From Alphaproteobacteria bacterium (GTDB lineage: Bacteria; Pseudomonadota; Alphaproteobacteria; Rhodobacterales; Rhodobacteraceae): a stretch of DNA of 64,000 bases. The notes below the pieces were generated by a model. That model saw only the letters and a list, made by a program, of their open reading frames with translations, made no database searches and had not been told where the DNA came from. Within the stretch, counting starts at the first letter, position 1. The number at the start of each line of letters is the position of its first letter. The DNA is taken from NCBI GenBank assembly GCA_030429495.1, contig JAUIFH010000003.1:124001-188000 (forward strand), read 5' to 3'. Position numbers and translations under genes: made by a program. Of the stretch, positions 55,556 through 63,936 are shown one piece after another.

Positions 55556-57322
55556 ATGCTGAACCGCTTCTTCCCGATCCTCGACTGGGTCCGGCGCTAC
55601 ACGGGCGAGACCCTCTCCGCCGACCTCGTCGCGGCGGTGATCGTAACAATCATGCTGATCCCGCAATCGCTGGCCTATGCGCTGCTGGCGGGATTGCCGG
55701 CGGAAGTCGGGCTTTACGCCTCCATCGCGCCGCTGATCGTCTATGCCATCTTCGGCACATCGAGCGCGCTGGCCGTCGGCCCGGTCGCAGTCGCCTCGCT
55801 GATGACAGCGGCCGCTGTCGGCAAGCTCGCCGAACAGGGCAGCCCGGAATATCTGGGCGCCGCGATCGCCCTGACATTTCTGTCCGGGCTGATGCTGCTC
55901 GCGATGGGGGCGATGCGGCTCGGTTTTCTCGCGTCCTTCCTCAGCCATCCGGTCATTTCCGGCTTCATCAGCGCCTCGGGCATCATCATCGCGGCAAGCC
56001 AGATCCGCCATCTTCTGGGGATCGACGCCGAGGGCCACAACCTGCTCGACCTCGGCCTGTCGATTGCCCGCCACCTTGGCGAGACGAGCCTTACGACGCT
56101 TCTGATAGGCGGTGCCGCGGCGGCGTTCCTGTTCTGGGCGCGGAGCGGCCTGAAGCCGTTCCTGATCGCGCGGGGCGTGACGCCGAAACTTGCGGCCATC
56201 CTCGCCCGGACCGGCCCCGTCGCCGTCGTGGTCGTCACGACGCTGATTTCCGCACTGATCGCCGGGATTGCAGGGGACGGCGTGCTGCGCGTCGTGGGCA
56301 CGGTACCGTCGGGCCTGCCTGTCCCCTCGCTTCCGCCTCTCGATCTTTTGCTCTGGGCGCAGATCGCGGTTCCCGCGCTCCTGATCTCCGTCGTGGGCTA
56401 TGTGGAGACGATCTCCGTCGCCCAGACGCTGGCCGCGAAACGGCGCCAGCGGATCGACCCGGATCAGGAGCTGATCGCCCTTGGCGGCGCCAATCTGGGC
56501 GCTGCACTTTCGGGCGGCTTTCCGGTAACCGGCGGCTTTGCCCGCTCCGTCGTGAACTTCGACGCGGGCGCTGCGACACCGGCGGCGGGCGCCTATACCG
56601 CCGTCTTGATGGCGCTGGCGACGCTGACGCTGACGCCCGCGCTCTACTACCTGCCGAAGGCGACGCTTGCCGCGACGATCATCGTCGCCGTCCTCAGCCT
56701 CGTCGATCTGAAGGCCCTGCCCCGCACTTTCGCCTATTCCCGCGCCGATGGTGCGGCGATGGCCGCGACGATCCTCGTGACGCTGGCCACCGGAGTTGAA
56801 ACGGGCATCCTCGCCGGGGTCGGCCTATCGCTCTTCCTGCATCTCTACCGCTCCTCGCGCCCGCATGTGGCGATCGTCGGCCAGGTGCCGGGGACCGAGC
56901 ATTTCCGCAACGTGAAGCGCCACCACGTCGTGACCGCCCCCGATGTCGTGACGATCCGGGTCGACGAAAGCCTCTACTTCGCCAATGCGCGGTTTCTGGA
57001 GGATGTCGTGCAGGCTGAGGTCGCGGCCAACCCGAAGCTCGCCCATGTCGTGCTGATGTGCCCCGCCGTGAACGAGATCGACGCCTCGGCGCTTGAGAGC
57101 CTTGAGGCGATCGCCCACCGGCTGCGCGACTCGGGCGTGACGCTGCATCTGAGCGAGGTCAAGGGACCGGTCATGGACCGCCTCGGCCCGACCCATTTCC
57201 TCCGCGACCTGACGGGCGTGGTATTCCTGACCCAATGCGACGCGATGCGCGCACTGGCACCGGCACTGACCGAACGCACGCTGGCCGCGCCGCGCCGCGA
57301 AACGCTCCGCCACACGGGCTGA
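55556..57322 (+). CDS. SulP-family anion transporter
   Basis: A 588-residue inner-membrane transporter of the SulP/SLC26 family with about 12-14 hydrophobic segments and a C-terminal STAS domain (from ~440, with VVTIRVDESLYFANARFLED and VVLMCPAVNEIDASALESLEAI). The N-terminal signature MLIPQSLAYALLAGLPAEVGLYAS is diagnostic. Substrates in the family include sulfate, bicarbonate and dicarboxylates. Following an ETHE1-like gene, sulfate or another sulfur oxyanion is the leading guess. It is convergent with the FAD oxidoreductase gene. Confidence 0.92.
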   Translation: MLNRFFPILDWVRRYTGETLSADLVAAVIVTIMLIPQSLAYALLAGLPAEVGLYASIAPLIVYAIFGTSSALAVGPVAVASLMTAAAVGKLAEQGSPEYLGAAIALTFLSGLMLLAMGAMRLGFLASFLSHPVISGFISASGIIIAASQIRHLLGIDAEGHNLLDLGLSIARHLGETSLTTLLIGGAAAAFLFWARSGLKPFLIARGVTPKLAAILARTGPVAVVVVTTLISALIAGIAGDGVLRVVGTVPSGLPVPSLPPLDLLLWAQIAVPALLISVVGYVETISVAQTLAAKRRQRIDPDQELIALGGANLGAALSGGFPVTGGFARSVVNFDAGAATPAAGAYTAVLMALATLTLTPALYYLPKATLAATIIVAVLSLVDLKALPRTFAYSRADGAAMAATILVTLATGVETGILAGVGLSLFLHLYRSSRPHVAIVGQVPGTEHFRNVKRHHVVTAPDVVTIRVDESLYFANARFLEDVVQAEVAANPKLAHVVLMCPAVNEIDASALESLEAIAHRLRDSGVTLHLSEVKGPVMDRLGPTHFLRDLTGVVFLTQCDAMRALAPALTERTLAAPRRETLRHTG

Positions 57323-57328
57323 GTGGCC

Positions 57329-58513
57329 TCAGACCACCGCTTTTTCAAGGAATGGCCGGTTCTCAAGCACGCGCTCCGGGCCAAGCGGCGAGAGGTCGAG
57401 CGTCTGGAAGCCGCCGGTCAGGATCATCTCGGCCAGACCACGCCCCACTGCCGGGGACTGTTGCAGCCCGTGGCCCGAGAAACCGGCGGCGATATGGAAG
57501 TTCTCCGTCCCCGGCCAGCGGCCGAGGATCGCGTTCTGATCGAGCGTGTTGTAATCGTAGTGACCCACCCAGAACCGCGTCACCTTCACTGCATCGAACC
57601 CCTCCGACCGGGCGTAGAGGCGCGGCCAGATCGCGTCCTCGAACTGCGCATGATCCGGTTCCCAGTCACCTTCGTCACAGGGGCCGTCCACTTCGGGAAC
57701 CGTCGCCGTGATCCAGCCGCCATGTTCCGGGCGCAGGTAGATGCCGGAATGGTCGATGATCAGCGGCGCCCCCGGATGGCGGGCATTGGGCGCGTCGATC
57801 ACGAAGACCGTGCGCTTGCGCGGCTCAACCGGAATGTCGATGCCCGCGCTGCGGCAGATCGCGGCAGAGCCGGTGCCGGCGGCGCACAGGAACGCGCCGC
57901 AGGCGATGCGTCCCGCCTGCGCCGCGTGTACCGCCACGATCCGCTCGCCGTCCCGCTCCACCCCCGTCACGCGGTCATGCATGAAAACCGCCCCCATTGC
58001 CCGTGCGCTGGCGCGGAACCCGTTGAGCAACCCCATATTGTCGAACCAGCCCTCATCCCGCGCGCCGATGCTGCCGGCGGTCACATCGTCGAAATTCATC
58101 CAAGGGAAGCGGCGCCGGAGGGCGTCGGGGTCCAGCACCTCTGTCGCCGCGCCAAGGTCGCGCTGCATGGCCGCCAGTTCCTCCATCAGCCGCGCACCAT
58201 CCTCGGTGCCAGCAAGAAAGAGGTAGCCGTTTTCCTTCAGCCCGAGTGATGGAATCCCGCCTTCGGGTCCGATCCGTTCTGCGAAGTTCCGGATGAACTC
58301 GACGCCGAAACGGGAAATCTCGACATTGACCGGGTTGGAGAACTGCTGGCGCACCGAGGCCACGGACAGCGCCGTCGCCGCCTGCGCGTAGCTCGGGTCC
58401 TTCTCGATCACCAGAACCCGCAAGCCCGGCTGCATCCGCAAGAGCCACCACGCCGTGGCCGAACCTGTCACGGCCCCGCCCGCTATCACCACGTCCCATG
58501 GTCCCGTTGTCAT
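57329..58513 (-). CDS. FAD-dependent oxidoreductase (DAO family)
   Basis: A 394-residue flavoprotein of the D-amino-acid oxidase/sarcosine oxidase-like family. The FAD dinucleotide-binding motif reads DVVIAGGAVTGSATAWWLL at the N-terminus, followed by VLVIEKD. The substrate-domain strand GHYDYNTLDQNAILG and the C-terminal FAD loop HIAAGFSGHGLQQSPAVGRGLAEM are conserved, close to FOXRED1-type proteins. The substrate is probably a secondary or N-methylated amino acid, but I cannot say which. It is convergent with the SulP gene and divergent from the LuxR gene. Confidence 0.88.
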   Translation of the reverse strand: MTTGPWDVVIAGGAVTGSATAWWLLRMQPGLRVLVIEKDPSYAQAATALSVASVRQQFSNPVNVEISRFGVEFIRNFAERIGPEGGIPSLGLKENGYLFLAGTEDGARLMEELAAMQRDLGAATEVLDPDALRRRFPWMNFDDVTAGSIGARDEGWFDNMGLLNGFRASARAMGAVFMHDRVTGVERDGERIVAVHAAQAGRIACGAFLCAAGTGSAAICRSAGIDIPVEPRKRTVFVIDAPNARHPGAPLIIDHSGIYLRPEHGGWITATVPEVDGPCDEGDWEPDHAQFEDAIWPRLYARSEGFDAVKVTRFWVGHYDYNTLDQNAILGRWPGTENFHIAAGFSGHGLQQSPAVGRGLAEMILTGGFQTLDLSPLGPERVLENRPFLEKAVV

Positions 58514-58751
58514 GTCTTCACCCGATCATTCTTTTCGGACCGTTGGTATCAGGCCCGACGGAAAACGAAAGGGCTCCTCTCGACAGCCCGTTCCCGGCGT
58601 GGCAAAAGGGAACTGGGGATTGAGATATGACTTTACCGCCGCTCACGATGTCGCGGATAACGTGCCGCATTCGCTTCGGTTTTCCGAAACCGAGTCAGCG
58701 TGCCTATCGTGCCCGATCCCTGTATTCGGGTACCAGAGCACGGTAGCCCTC

Positions 58752-59519
58752 ATGCCCGCATCCGTATCCCTTCTCGACCATCTCGAACGGGTTACCGAGG
58801 CGACCTCGATCGAGGCGATCTGGCAACTGCATCTCGACCGGATGGCGGCATACGGGTTCGAACGCCTTCTCTACGGTTTCACCCGCTTCCGCACGACGAA
58901 TTCCTTCGGCAGCACGGACGATCTTCTGGTCCTGTCCAATCATTGCCAGGAATATCTCGACGAGTTTGTTCAAAGCGGGCTCTACGCCCATGCGCCGATG
59001 GTCCAGTGGGCGGCCGCGAACGAAGGTGCATGTTCGTGGCGCCTGATCGAGACCGTTGCGGCCGCGGGTGACATGACCCCGATCCAGAAGCGCATTCTCG
59101 ACCTGAACCTCAAGCATGGCATCCGCGCCGGGTATTCGATCAGCTTCCGTGACGTGTCCGTTCGCGCGAAGGGCGCTATCGGCCTGTGCGCGCGCAAGGG
59201 CGTGAGCCAGTCGGAGGTGGAGGCGATCTGGGCCGAGCACGGGCGCGAGATCACGGTCATCAACAACGTAACCCACCTGCGGATCACCGCGATGCCCTTC
59301 GCCTCGTCCCGCCGCGCGCTCACGCCGCGCCAGCGCGAGGCGCTTGAATGGGTCGGAGACGGCAAGACCATGCAGGATATCGCGACAATCATGGGTCTTA
59401 CCCCGGCGACCGTCGAAAAACATTTGCGACTGGCGCGCGAGGCGCTGGACGTCGACACCACCGCGCAAGCGGTTTTGAAGGCCTCATTCCAGAACCAGAT
59501 CTTCGTTTTTCCCGCGTGA
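58752..59519 (+). CDS. LuxR-family regulator with autoinducer-binding domain (solo)
   Basis: A 255-residue regulator. Residues ~15-165 form an autoinducer-binding domain (YGFERLLYGFTRF; the conserved Trp is Trp96 in CSWRL). Residues ~190-250 are a LuxR helix-turn-helix (LTPRQREALEWVGDGKTMQD, GLTPATVEKHLRLARE). The Asp that binds the homoserine-lactone amide in LuxR/TraR is replaced by Ala81 (YAHAPMV instead of a DPV motif). The start at 58752 is chosen because the longer frame upstream is antisense to the FAD gene's start. No luxI synthase is in the window. Confidence 0.88.
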   Translation: MPASVSLLDHLERVTEATSIEAIWQLHLDRMAAYGFERLLYGFTRFRTTNSFGSTDDLLVLSNHCQEYLDEFVQSGLYAHAPMVQWAAANEGACSWRLIETVAAAGDMTPIQKRILDLNLKHGIRAGYSISFRDVSVRAKGAIGLCARKGVSQSEVEAIWAEHGREITVINNVTHLRITAMPFASSRRALTPRQREALEWVGDGKTMQDIATIMGLTPATVEKHLRLAREALDVDTTAQAVLKASFQNQIFVFPA

Positions 59520-59662
59520 ATTCAGAACCTTGTGTCGAGGGCGGTGATTCCGGCCAAACGGCTGGCAGGAACACGCAGCGGGCGCAACCGCCGCCTGCAC
59601 GATTCACGGTAAGGATTCCCCTACTTTCTTTACGTAGGGTAAACCGGCAATATTTTCGTGTT

Positions 59663-59877
59663 CCGTGAGTGGTGGCATTAGCCAGGAACAGCGAACCTGA
59701 CCAGCCCGATGGTTTTCGGGGGGAGGGATCGCCCGGGAAACCGGACGCTGGGCCTGTCGGTTGTATTTTCCATCCGGCAGGTCTGGCACCAGACGCGCCC
59801 TGTCCTCATCCCCAACAGGTGCTGGCGCGACATTAGGCGGTGCGACCCGAAAGGCGACGCACCGCCTTTTTTCTTTT
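59663..59877 (+). ncRNA. Candidate small RNA or long 3' UTR ending at a strong terminator
   Basis: The gap 59520-59948 has no gene that I can support. A strong plus-strand terminator ends at 59877, 358 bp after luxR. A candidate promoter TTTACG (59629-59634) / TATTTT (59651-59656) with a 16-bp spacer would give a transcript of about 215 nt. The region before the terminator has further stems (GTCTG/CAGAC near 59782-59795 and CCTGT/ACAGG near 59800-59820). The transcript could equally be the 3' UTR of luxR. Confidence 0.3.
59835..59877 (+). terminator. Strong Rho-independent terminator on the plus strand
   Basis: AGGCGGTGCG (59835-59844) pairs perfectly with CGCACCGCCT (59858-59867) and is followed by TTTTTTCTTTT. 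It points away from luxR but is 316 bp past its stop, so either luxR has a long 3' UTR or a separate RNA ends here. Confidence 0.85.
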
Positions 59878-59901
59878 CCATGCGGCAGTTCGGGCATGAA
59901 A

Positions 59902-59927
59902 AAAGGGCCGGTCGAAACCGGCCCTTT
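59902..59927 (-). terminator. Terminator of the rpsB-tsf operon
   Basis: AAAGGGCCGGT (59902-59912) pairs with ACCGGCCCTTT (59917-59927) around CGAA. On the minus strand it ends in a run of six T, 22 bp after the tsf stop. It is a textbook terminator. Confidence 0.88.
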
Positions 59928-59948
59928 CGGTATTGTCTGTGCGATGGA

Positions 59949-60851
59949 TCAGGCGCCGCGGGTCTTGGCGACTTCGGCGGCGAAGTCTTCCTTTTCCTTC
60001 TCGATCCCCTCGCCAACGGCGACGCGGGCAAAGCCGGTGATCTCGATGCCACCGTCTTTTGCAGCCTGACCCACAGTGGTCTTGCCGTCAGCGCTTTTCA
60101 CATATGCCTGATTTACCAGCGTCACATCGGCAAGGAACTTCTTCATCCGGCCGGGGATGATGTTTTCCCGAATGATATTTTCTGGTTTCGGCTTTGCCGA
60201 GTTAGCGTTTTCTTCCAGCGCGGTTGCAATCTGGACTTCGCGCTCTTTCTCCACCACGGCAGCATCAAGCTTGCTCTCGTCGAGAGCGAGCGGGTTGATT
60301 GCGGCGATGTGCATAGCAATGCCACGTGCCAGCTCTGCATCAGAACCCGTGTAGGCCACCAGCACGCCGATTTTGCCCATACCATCGGAAGCGGCGTTGT
60401 GGACATAGGCCACGACCGAATCACCGGTCACCGACACCATCCGGCGCAGCGTCATGTTCTCGCCGATCTTGGCGATAGCGGCGGTCAGCTTCTCTTCGAC
60501 GGTGGCGCCGTCAACATCCGTCACCTTGAGCGCATCAAGATCGGACGCGCCGAGCGCGGCGCTGGTGATCGACGACACCATCGACTGGAATTCTTCGTTC
60601 TTGGCGACGAAGTCGGTTTCGGAGTTCACCTCGACCGCGACACCCTTGCCACCCGAAACGGCGACACCGATCAGACCTTCGGCGGCCACGCGGCCGGATT
60701 TCTTCGCGGCCTTTGCAAGGCCCTTGGTGCGCAGCCAGTCAACGGCGGCATCCATGTCGCCATTCGTCTCGGTCAGCGCCTTCTTGGCGTCCATCATGCC
60801 TGCGCCGGTGGATTCGCGCAGCTCTTTCACCATTTGTGCGGTGATAGCCAT
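59949..60851 (-). CDS. tsf: Elongation factor Ts
   Basis: A 300-residue cytoplasmic nucleotide-exchange factor that recycles EF-Tu. The N-terminal UBA-like domain ([20 protein letters not shown]) and the core contact sequence [13 protein letters not shown] are intact, with two dimerisation-type subdomains following. The ATG follows AAGGAGAG. It is the second gene after rpsB, with a 98-bp gap containing a GGCGGGGA/TCCCCGCC hairpin (60886-60904). The stretch around 60090-60260 is visibly less GC-rich than its neighbours. Confidence 0.96.
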   Translation of the reverse strand: MAITAQMVKELRESTGAGMMDAKKALTETNGDMDAAVDWLRTKGLAKAAKKSGRVAAEGLIGVAVSGGKGVAVEVNSETDFVAKNEEFQSMVSSITSAALGASDLDALKVTDVDGATVEEKLTAAIAKIGENMTLRRMVSVTGDSVVAYVHNAASDGMGKIGVLVAYTGSDAELARGIAMHIAAINPLALDESKLDAAVVEKEREVQIATALEENANSAKPKPENIIRENIIPGRMKKFLADVTLVNQAYVKSADGKTTVGQAAKDGGIEITGFARVAVGEGIEKEKEDFAAEVAKTRGA

Positions 60852-60949
60852 GTCGGCTCTCCTTCGAACATTTTTCAGCGGATCAGGCGGGGACTATCCC
60901 CGCCCGATGAAAGTCTTGTGACAGCGAGAGCGAGCCCCCTGCCCGGGCC

Positions 60950-61714
60950 TCACGCCTCGGCTTCGGCCACGGCTTCCTCGGCCGGCGCTTCGTCGAGCGC
61001 GCCAAGGTCGATACCGGCCGCGCCCATCTGCGCGGTCATGCCGTCAAGCGCGGCGCGGCTGACGAGGTCGCAGTAGAGCGCGATGGCGCGGGCTGCGTCA
61101 TCGTTGCCCGGGATGATGTAATCCACACCGTCCGGCGAGCAATTCGTGTCAACGATGGCCACGACCGGGATGCCCAGCTTCTTGGCTTCGAGGATGGCGA
61201 GGTCTTCCTTGTTCACGTCGATCACGAACAGCAGATCGGGAACGCCGCCCATCTCGCGGATACCGCCGAGCGAGGCCTGGAGTTTCGCCTGCTCGCGCTC
61301 CATGCCAAGGCGCTCCTTCTTGGTCAGGCCTTCGGCGCCCGCACCCAGAACCTCGTCGATGTTCTTCAGGCGCTGGATCGACTGCGACACCGTCTTCCAG
61401 TTGGTGAGCGTGCCACCGAGCCAGCGGTGGTTCATGTAGTACTGCGCGCATTTCTCGGCGGCATCGGCGATCGGCTTCTGGGCCTGACGCTTGGTGCCAA
61501 CGAAGAGGATGCGGCCGTTCTTCGCCACCGTCTCGCGGATTACGTTCAACGCCGCGTCAAGCAGCGGAACGGTCTGCGTCAGGTCGATGATGTGGATGCC
61601 GTTGCGGTCACCGTAGATGTATTCACCCATCCGCGGGTTCCAGCGCTGGGTCTGGTGGCCGTAGTGAACGCCAGCTTCCAGAAGCTGACGCATAGAGAAA
61701 TCAGGGAGCGCCAT
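60950..61714 (-). CDS. rpsB: 30S ribosomal protein S2
   Basis: A 254-residue ribosomal protein of the small subunit. [51 protein letters not shown] and [24 protein letters not shown] are diagnostic. The C-terminus ends in an acidic Ala/Glu-rich tail. The ATG at 61714 is 7 bp from AAAGGA; the ATG two codons earlier is too close. It is the first gene of the rpsB-tsf operon. Confidence 0.97.
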   Translation of the reverse strand: MALPDFSMRQLLEAGVHYGHQTQRWNPRMGEYIYGDRNGIHIIDLTQTVPLLDAALNVIRETVAKNGRILFVGTKRQAQKPIADAAEKCAQYYMNHRWLGGTLTNWKTVSQSIQRLKNIDEVLGAGAEGLTKKERLGMEREQAKLQASLGGIREMGGVPDLLFVIDVNKEDLAILEAKKLGIPVVAIVDTNCSPDGVDYIIPGNDDAARAIALYCDLVSRAALDGMTAQMGAAGIDLGALDEAPAEEAVAEAEA

Positions 61715-61829
61715 GTCCATGTCCTTTCCGGTTTGCGCCTCGGCGAAGCCATCAGGGATCTCTCCCAACCGGCGGACCATTCGGGGATGTCTCCCCCGAG
61801 GGCCCAAGCCTCGCCTGTGAAGTGGCGCG

Positions 61830-61858
61830 CATATAAGATGGATTTGCCGCCTGCGCAA
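61830..61858 (-). promoter_or_regulatory. Candidate rpsB promoter
   Basis: On the minus strand TTGCGC (61853-61858) and TATATG (61830-61835) are separated by 17 bp. Transcription would start near 61823, leaving a leader of about 110 nt with a small stem (TCGGGG/CCCCGA at 61781-61799) that may take part in S2 autocontrol. Confidence 0.5.
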
Positions 61859-61918
61859 GCCCTGCCGGCCACATGCGGCGCCGGACGCCCCGGGCGGGAG
61901 CATTTCGCCCGCAGGTCG

Positions 61919-62599
61919 TCAGAGCGCGTCGAGCCAGGCGATCAGCGGCATCAGGACGCGGATGCGGTCGAGCACGTCATCCACCGCGCGGGCGTCTCCG
62001 ATCCAGCCCGGCATCAGCCGTCCCTCCATCGTGCGCACGACGATGCCCTTGTAGCGCAGAAGGTAGTCCCATCCCGGATCCGCGGCGTGGCCCGGCGGCA
62101 CTTTCTTCAGATGCGGCGCATCCAGATGGCAGCCGACGCTTTCGGCCGCCCTCAACGCGGCCAGCAACGCCTCGCGCGCAACCGGATCGGCCAGCCGCGC
62201 GCGGTAGCGGGCGAGGACCGGCGCATCAAAGGCCCAGCGGCCGGCGCCGTAGCCGATGCCGTCGGGGTGAAGGACGAAATGGACCCCCGCACCGCGATTG
62301 GGGTGATCGCCGGGCCAGAAGATCAGGTGCAACATCGGTTCATAGGGCGCCTTGTCGGCCGAGAACCGCACATCACGATTGATCCGGCGGAGCGAGCCAT
62401 TGATCTTCGCCTCGGCCTTCAGTGGTGGCGCCAGCGCCGCCAGACCGGGCCGTATCGCCTCTATGAAGGCCAGGGCCGGCGCCTTCCAGTGTGCCTCGTA
62501 GCGGTCGCGGTTGGCCTCGAACCAGCTGCGCCGGTTGTTCGCCTTCAGCTCGGCGAGATAGGCGAAGGTTTCCGGCCCGAACCCGATGAAATCCGGCAT
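61919..62599 (-). CDS. DUF2461 (TIGR02453) family protein
   Basis: A 226-residue protein of the DUF2461 family. The conserved pieces are FGPETFAYLAELKANNRRSW at the start, INRDVRFSADKAPYEPMLHLIFW, and GVHFVLHPDGIGYGAGRW. No biochemical function is established for the family. The ATG at 62599 is preceded by AAAGGG. It lies upstream of rpsB on the same strand, separated by about 200 bp that include the rpsB promoter, so it is probably transcribed independently. Confidence 0.88.
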   Translation of the reverse strand: MPDFIGFGPETFAYLAELKANNRRSWFEANRDRYEAHWKAPALAFIEAIRPGLAALAPPLKAEAKINGSLRRINRDVRFSADKAPYEPMLHLIFWPGDHPNRGAGVHFVLHPDGIGYGAGRWAFDAPVLARYRARLADPVAREALLAALRAAESVGCHLDAPHLKKVPPGHAADPGWDYLLRYKGIVVRTMEGRLMPGWIGDARAVDDVLDRIRVLMPLIAWLDAL

Positions 62600-62665
62600 G
62601 GCACCCTTTCTTGATGGATCAACGGAACCACGCCACTATAGCCCGCGTCACGGAAAGGACCAAAC

Positions 62666-63001
62666 ATGCCGCTGCCAGATTTCATCCGCGCATTCCCTGC
62701 CCTCGACCTGCCGTTTCCGGACGACGTCGTGACCACGAACGTCATCCGTTCGGAAAGCGGACTTGCCGTCTTCTTCACGTTCCACAAGAATTTCTCGCTG
62801 CCGGAGCATTCCCACAAGGGGCAATGGGGCACAGTGCTCGAAGGTTCCCTTGAATTGACGATCTCGGGCGAGACGCGGACCTATCGGCCGGGTGAGAGTT
62901 ATTCGATCCCGAGCGGCGCGGTCCATTCGGCAGAGGTGCCGGCCGGCACCGTCGTTGTCGACGTGTTCGAGGAACCCGACCGCTACCCCTTGCGGGGCTG
63001 A
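62666..63001 (+). CDS. Small cupin-domain protein
   Basis: A 111-residue single-domain cupin. Cupin motif 1 is seen around HSHKGQWGTVLEGSLELTI and motif 2 around PGESYSIPSGAVHSAEV, giving the usual metal-ligand histidines (HSH and the later VHS). The likely role is metal-dependent small-molecule binding or catalysis; the substrate is unknown. It is divergent from the DUF2461 gene and upstream of psuK on the same strand with a 50-bp gap. Confidence 0.85.
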   Translation: MPLPDFIRAFPALDLPFPDDVVTTNVIRSESGLAVFFTFHKNFSLPEHSHKGQWGTVLEGSLELTISGETRTYRPGESYSIPSGAVHSAEVPAGTVVVDVFEEPDRYPLRG

Positions 63002-63051
63002 GCCATGGCGGGACCCTTGCGGCGGTGCGCGTTTCCCGGCACATGGGCCGC

Positions 63052-63936
63052 ATGACTGACCGCCCCGACATCCTTTGTATCGGCTCCGTTCTCTGGGACA
63101 TCATTGGCCGTTCGCCCGCGCATATGGCGGCGGGCGCCGACGTGCCGGGCCGGATCACCCGGCTGCCGGGCGGGGTCGCGATGAACATCGCCATGACGCT
63201 GATCCGCTTCGGCATGCGGCCCGCGCTTCTGACCGCCATCGGCCGGGACGCAGAGGGCGACGAACTGGTGGCCGCCTGCGGGCGGATGGGCCTTGTCACC
63301 GACCATATCTACCGCTCCGACGACCTGCCAACCGACCGCTACATGGCGGTCGAGGGCGCCAACGGCCTGATCGCGGCAATTGCCGACGCCCACTCACTTG
63401 AGGCCGCCGGCGACAAGATCCTGCGTCCGCTGGCGAACGGAGCACTCGGCGCGACCTGGGCCGGACCCATCGCGCTTGACGGCAACCTCACCGCCGCATT
63501 GCTGGCCGAGATCGCGCGATCGCCACTTTTCGCCAAGGCCGACCTGCGTGTCGCGCCGGCCTCGCCCGGCAAGGCGGAGCGCCTGCTGCCATTGCTGCCG
63601 GTCGCAAACACGACGCTGTACGTGAACCTCGAAGAGGCGGGCCTGCTCTGCCACCGCCGGTTCACCGGTGCCGCCGAGGCAGCCGATGGCCTGCTTGAGC
63701 GCGGCGCGGCGCGGGTTCTGGTCACCGATGGCGGCCGCGAGACCGCCGATGGTGCGCCCGATGGCATCCTCACCGCCGCGCCGCCATCCGTCCTCGTGAC
63801 CCGCATCACGGGCGCGGGCGACACGTTTATGGCCGCGCATATCGCCGCCGAAACCCGTGGCGCTGTACGTGCGGCGTCCCTCCAGGCAGCGCTCGACGCC
63901 GCCGCGCAATATGTTTCCGGAGATATCGGATCGTGA
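63052..63936 (+). CDS. psuK: PfkB-family kinase, probable pseudouridine kinase
   Basis: A 294-residue ribokinase-family sugar kinase. ILCIGSVLWDIIG and GGVAMNIAMTLIRFG form the N-terminal signature, and TRITGAGDTFMAAH holds the catalytic Asp and anion hole near the C-terminus. The next gene, overlapping by 4 bp (GTGA), begins like a pseudouridine-5'-phosphate glycosidase. Together they would phosphorylate pseudouridine and split the product into uracil and ribose-5-phosphate. The ATG at 63052 is preferred; in-frame starts at 63025 and 63043 are possible. Confidence 0.85.
   Translation: MTDRPDILCIGSVLWDIIGRSPAHMAAGADVPGRITRLPGGVAMNIAMTLIRFGMRPALLTAIGRDAEGDELVAACGRMGLVTDHIYRSDDLPTDRYMAVEGANGLIAAIADAHSLEAAGDKILRPLANGALGATWAGPIALDGNLTAALLAEIARSPLFAKADLRVAPASPGKAERLLPLLPVANTTLYVNLEEAGLLCHRRFTGAAEAADGLLERGAARVLVTDGGRETADGAPDGILTAAPPSVLVTRITGAGDTFMAAHIAAETRGAVRAASLQAALDAAAQYVSGDIGS

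Noticed and set aside
59604-59897. 97-codon minus-strand frame in the luxR-tsf gap
   Set aside because: It lies beyond the tsf terminator, has no ribosome site or recognisable features, and crosses the opposite-strand terminator.
59709-61076. 455-codon plus-strand frame opposite tsf and the start of the downstream gap
   Set aside because: It runs antisense to the well-supported tsf gene, runs through two terminators, and shows no recognisable protein family.
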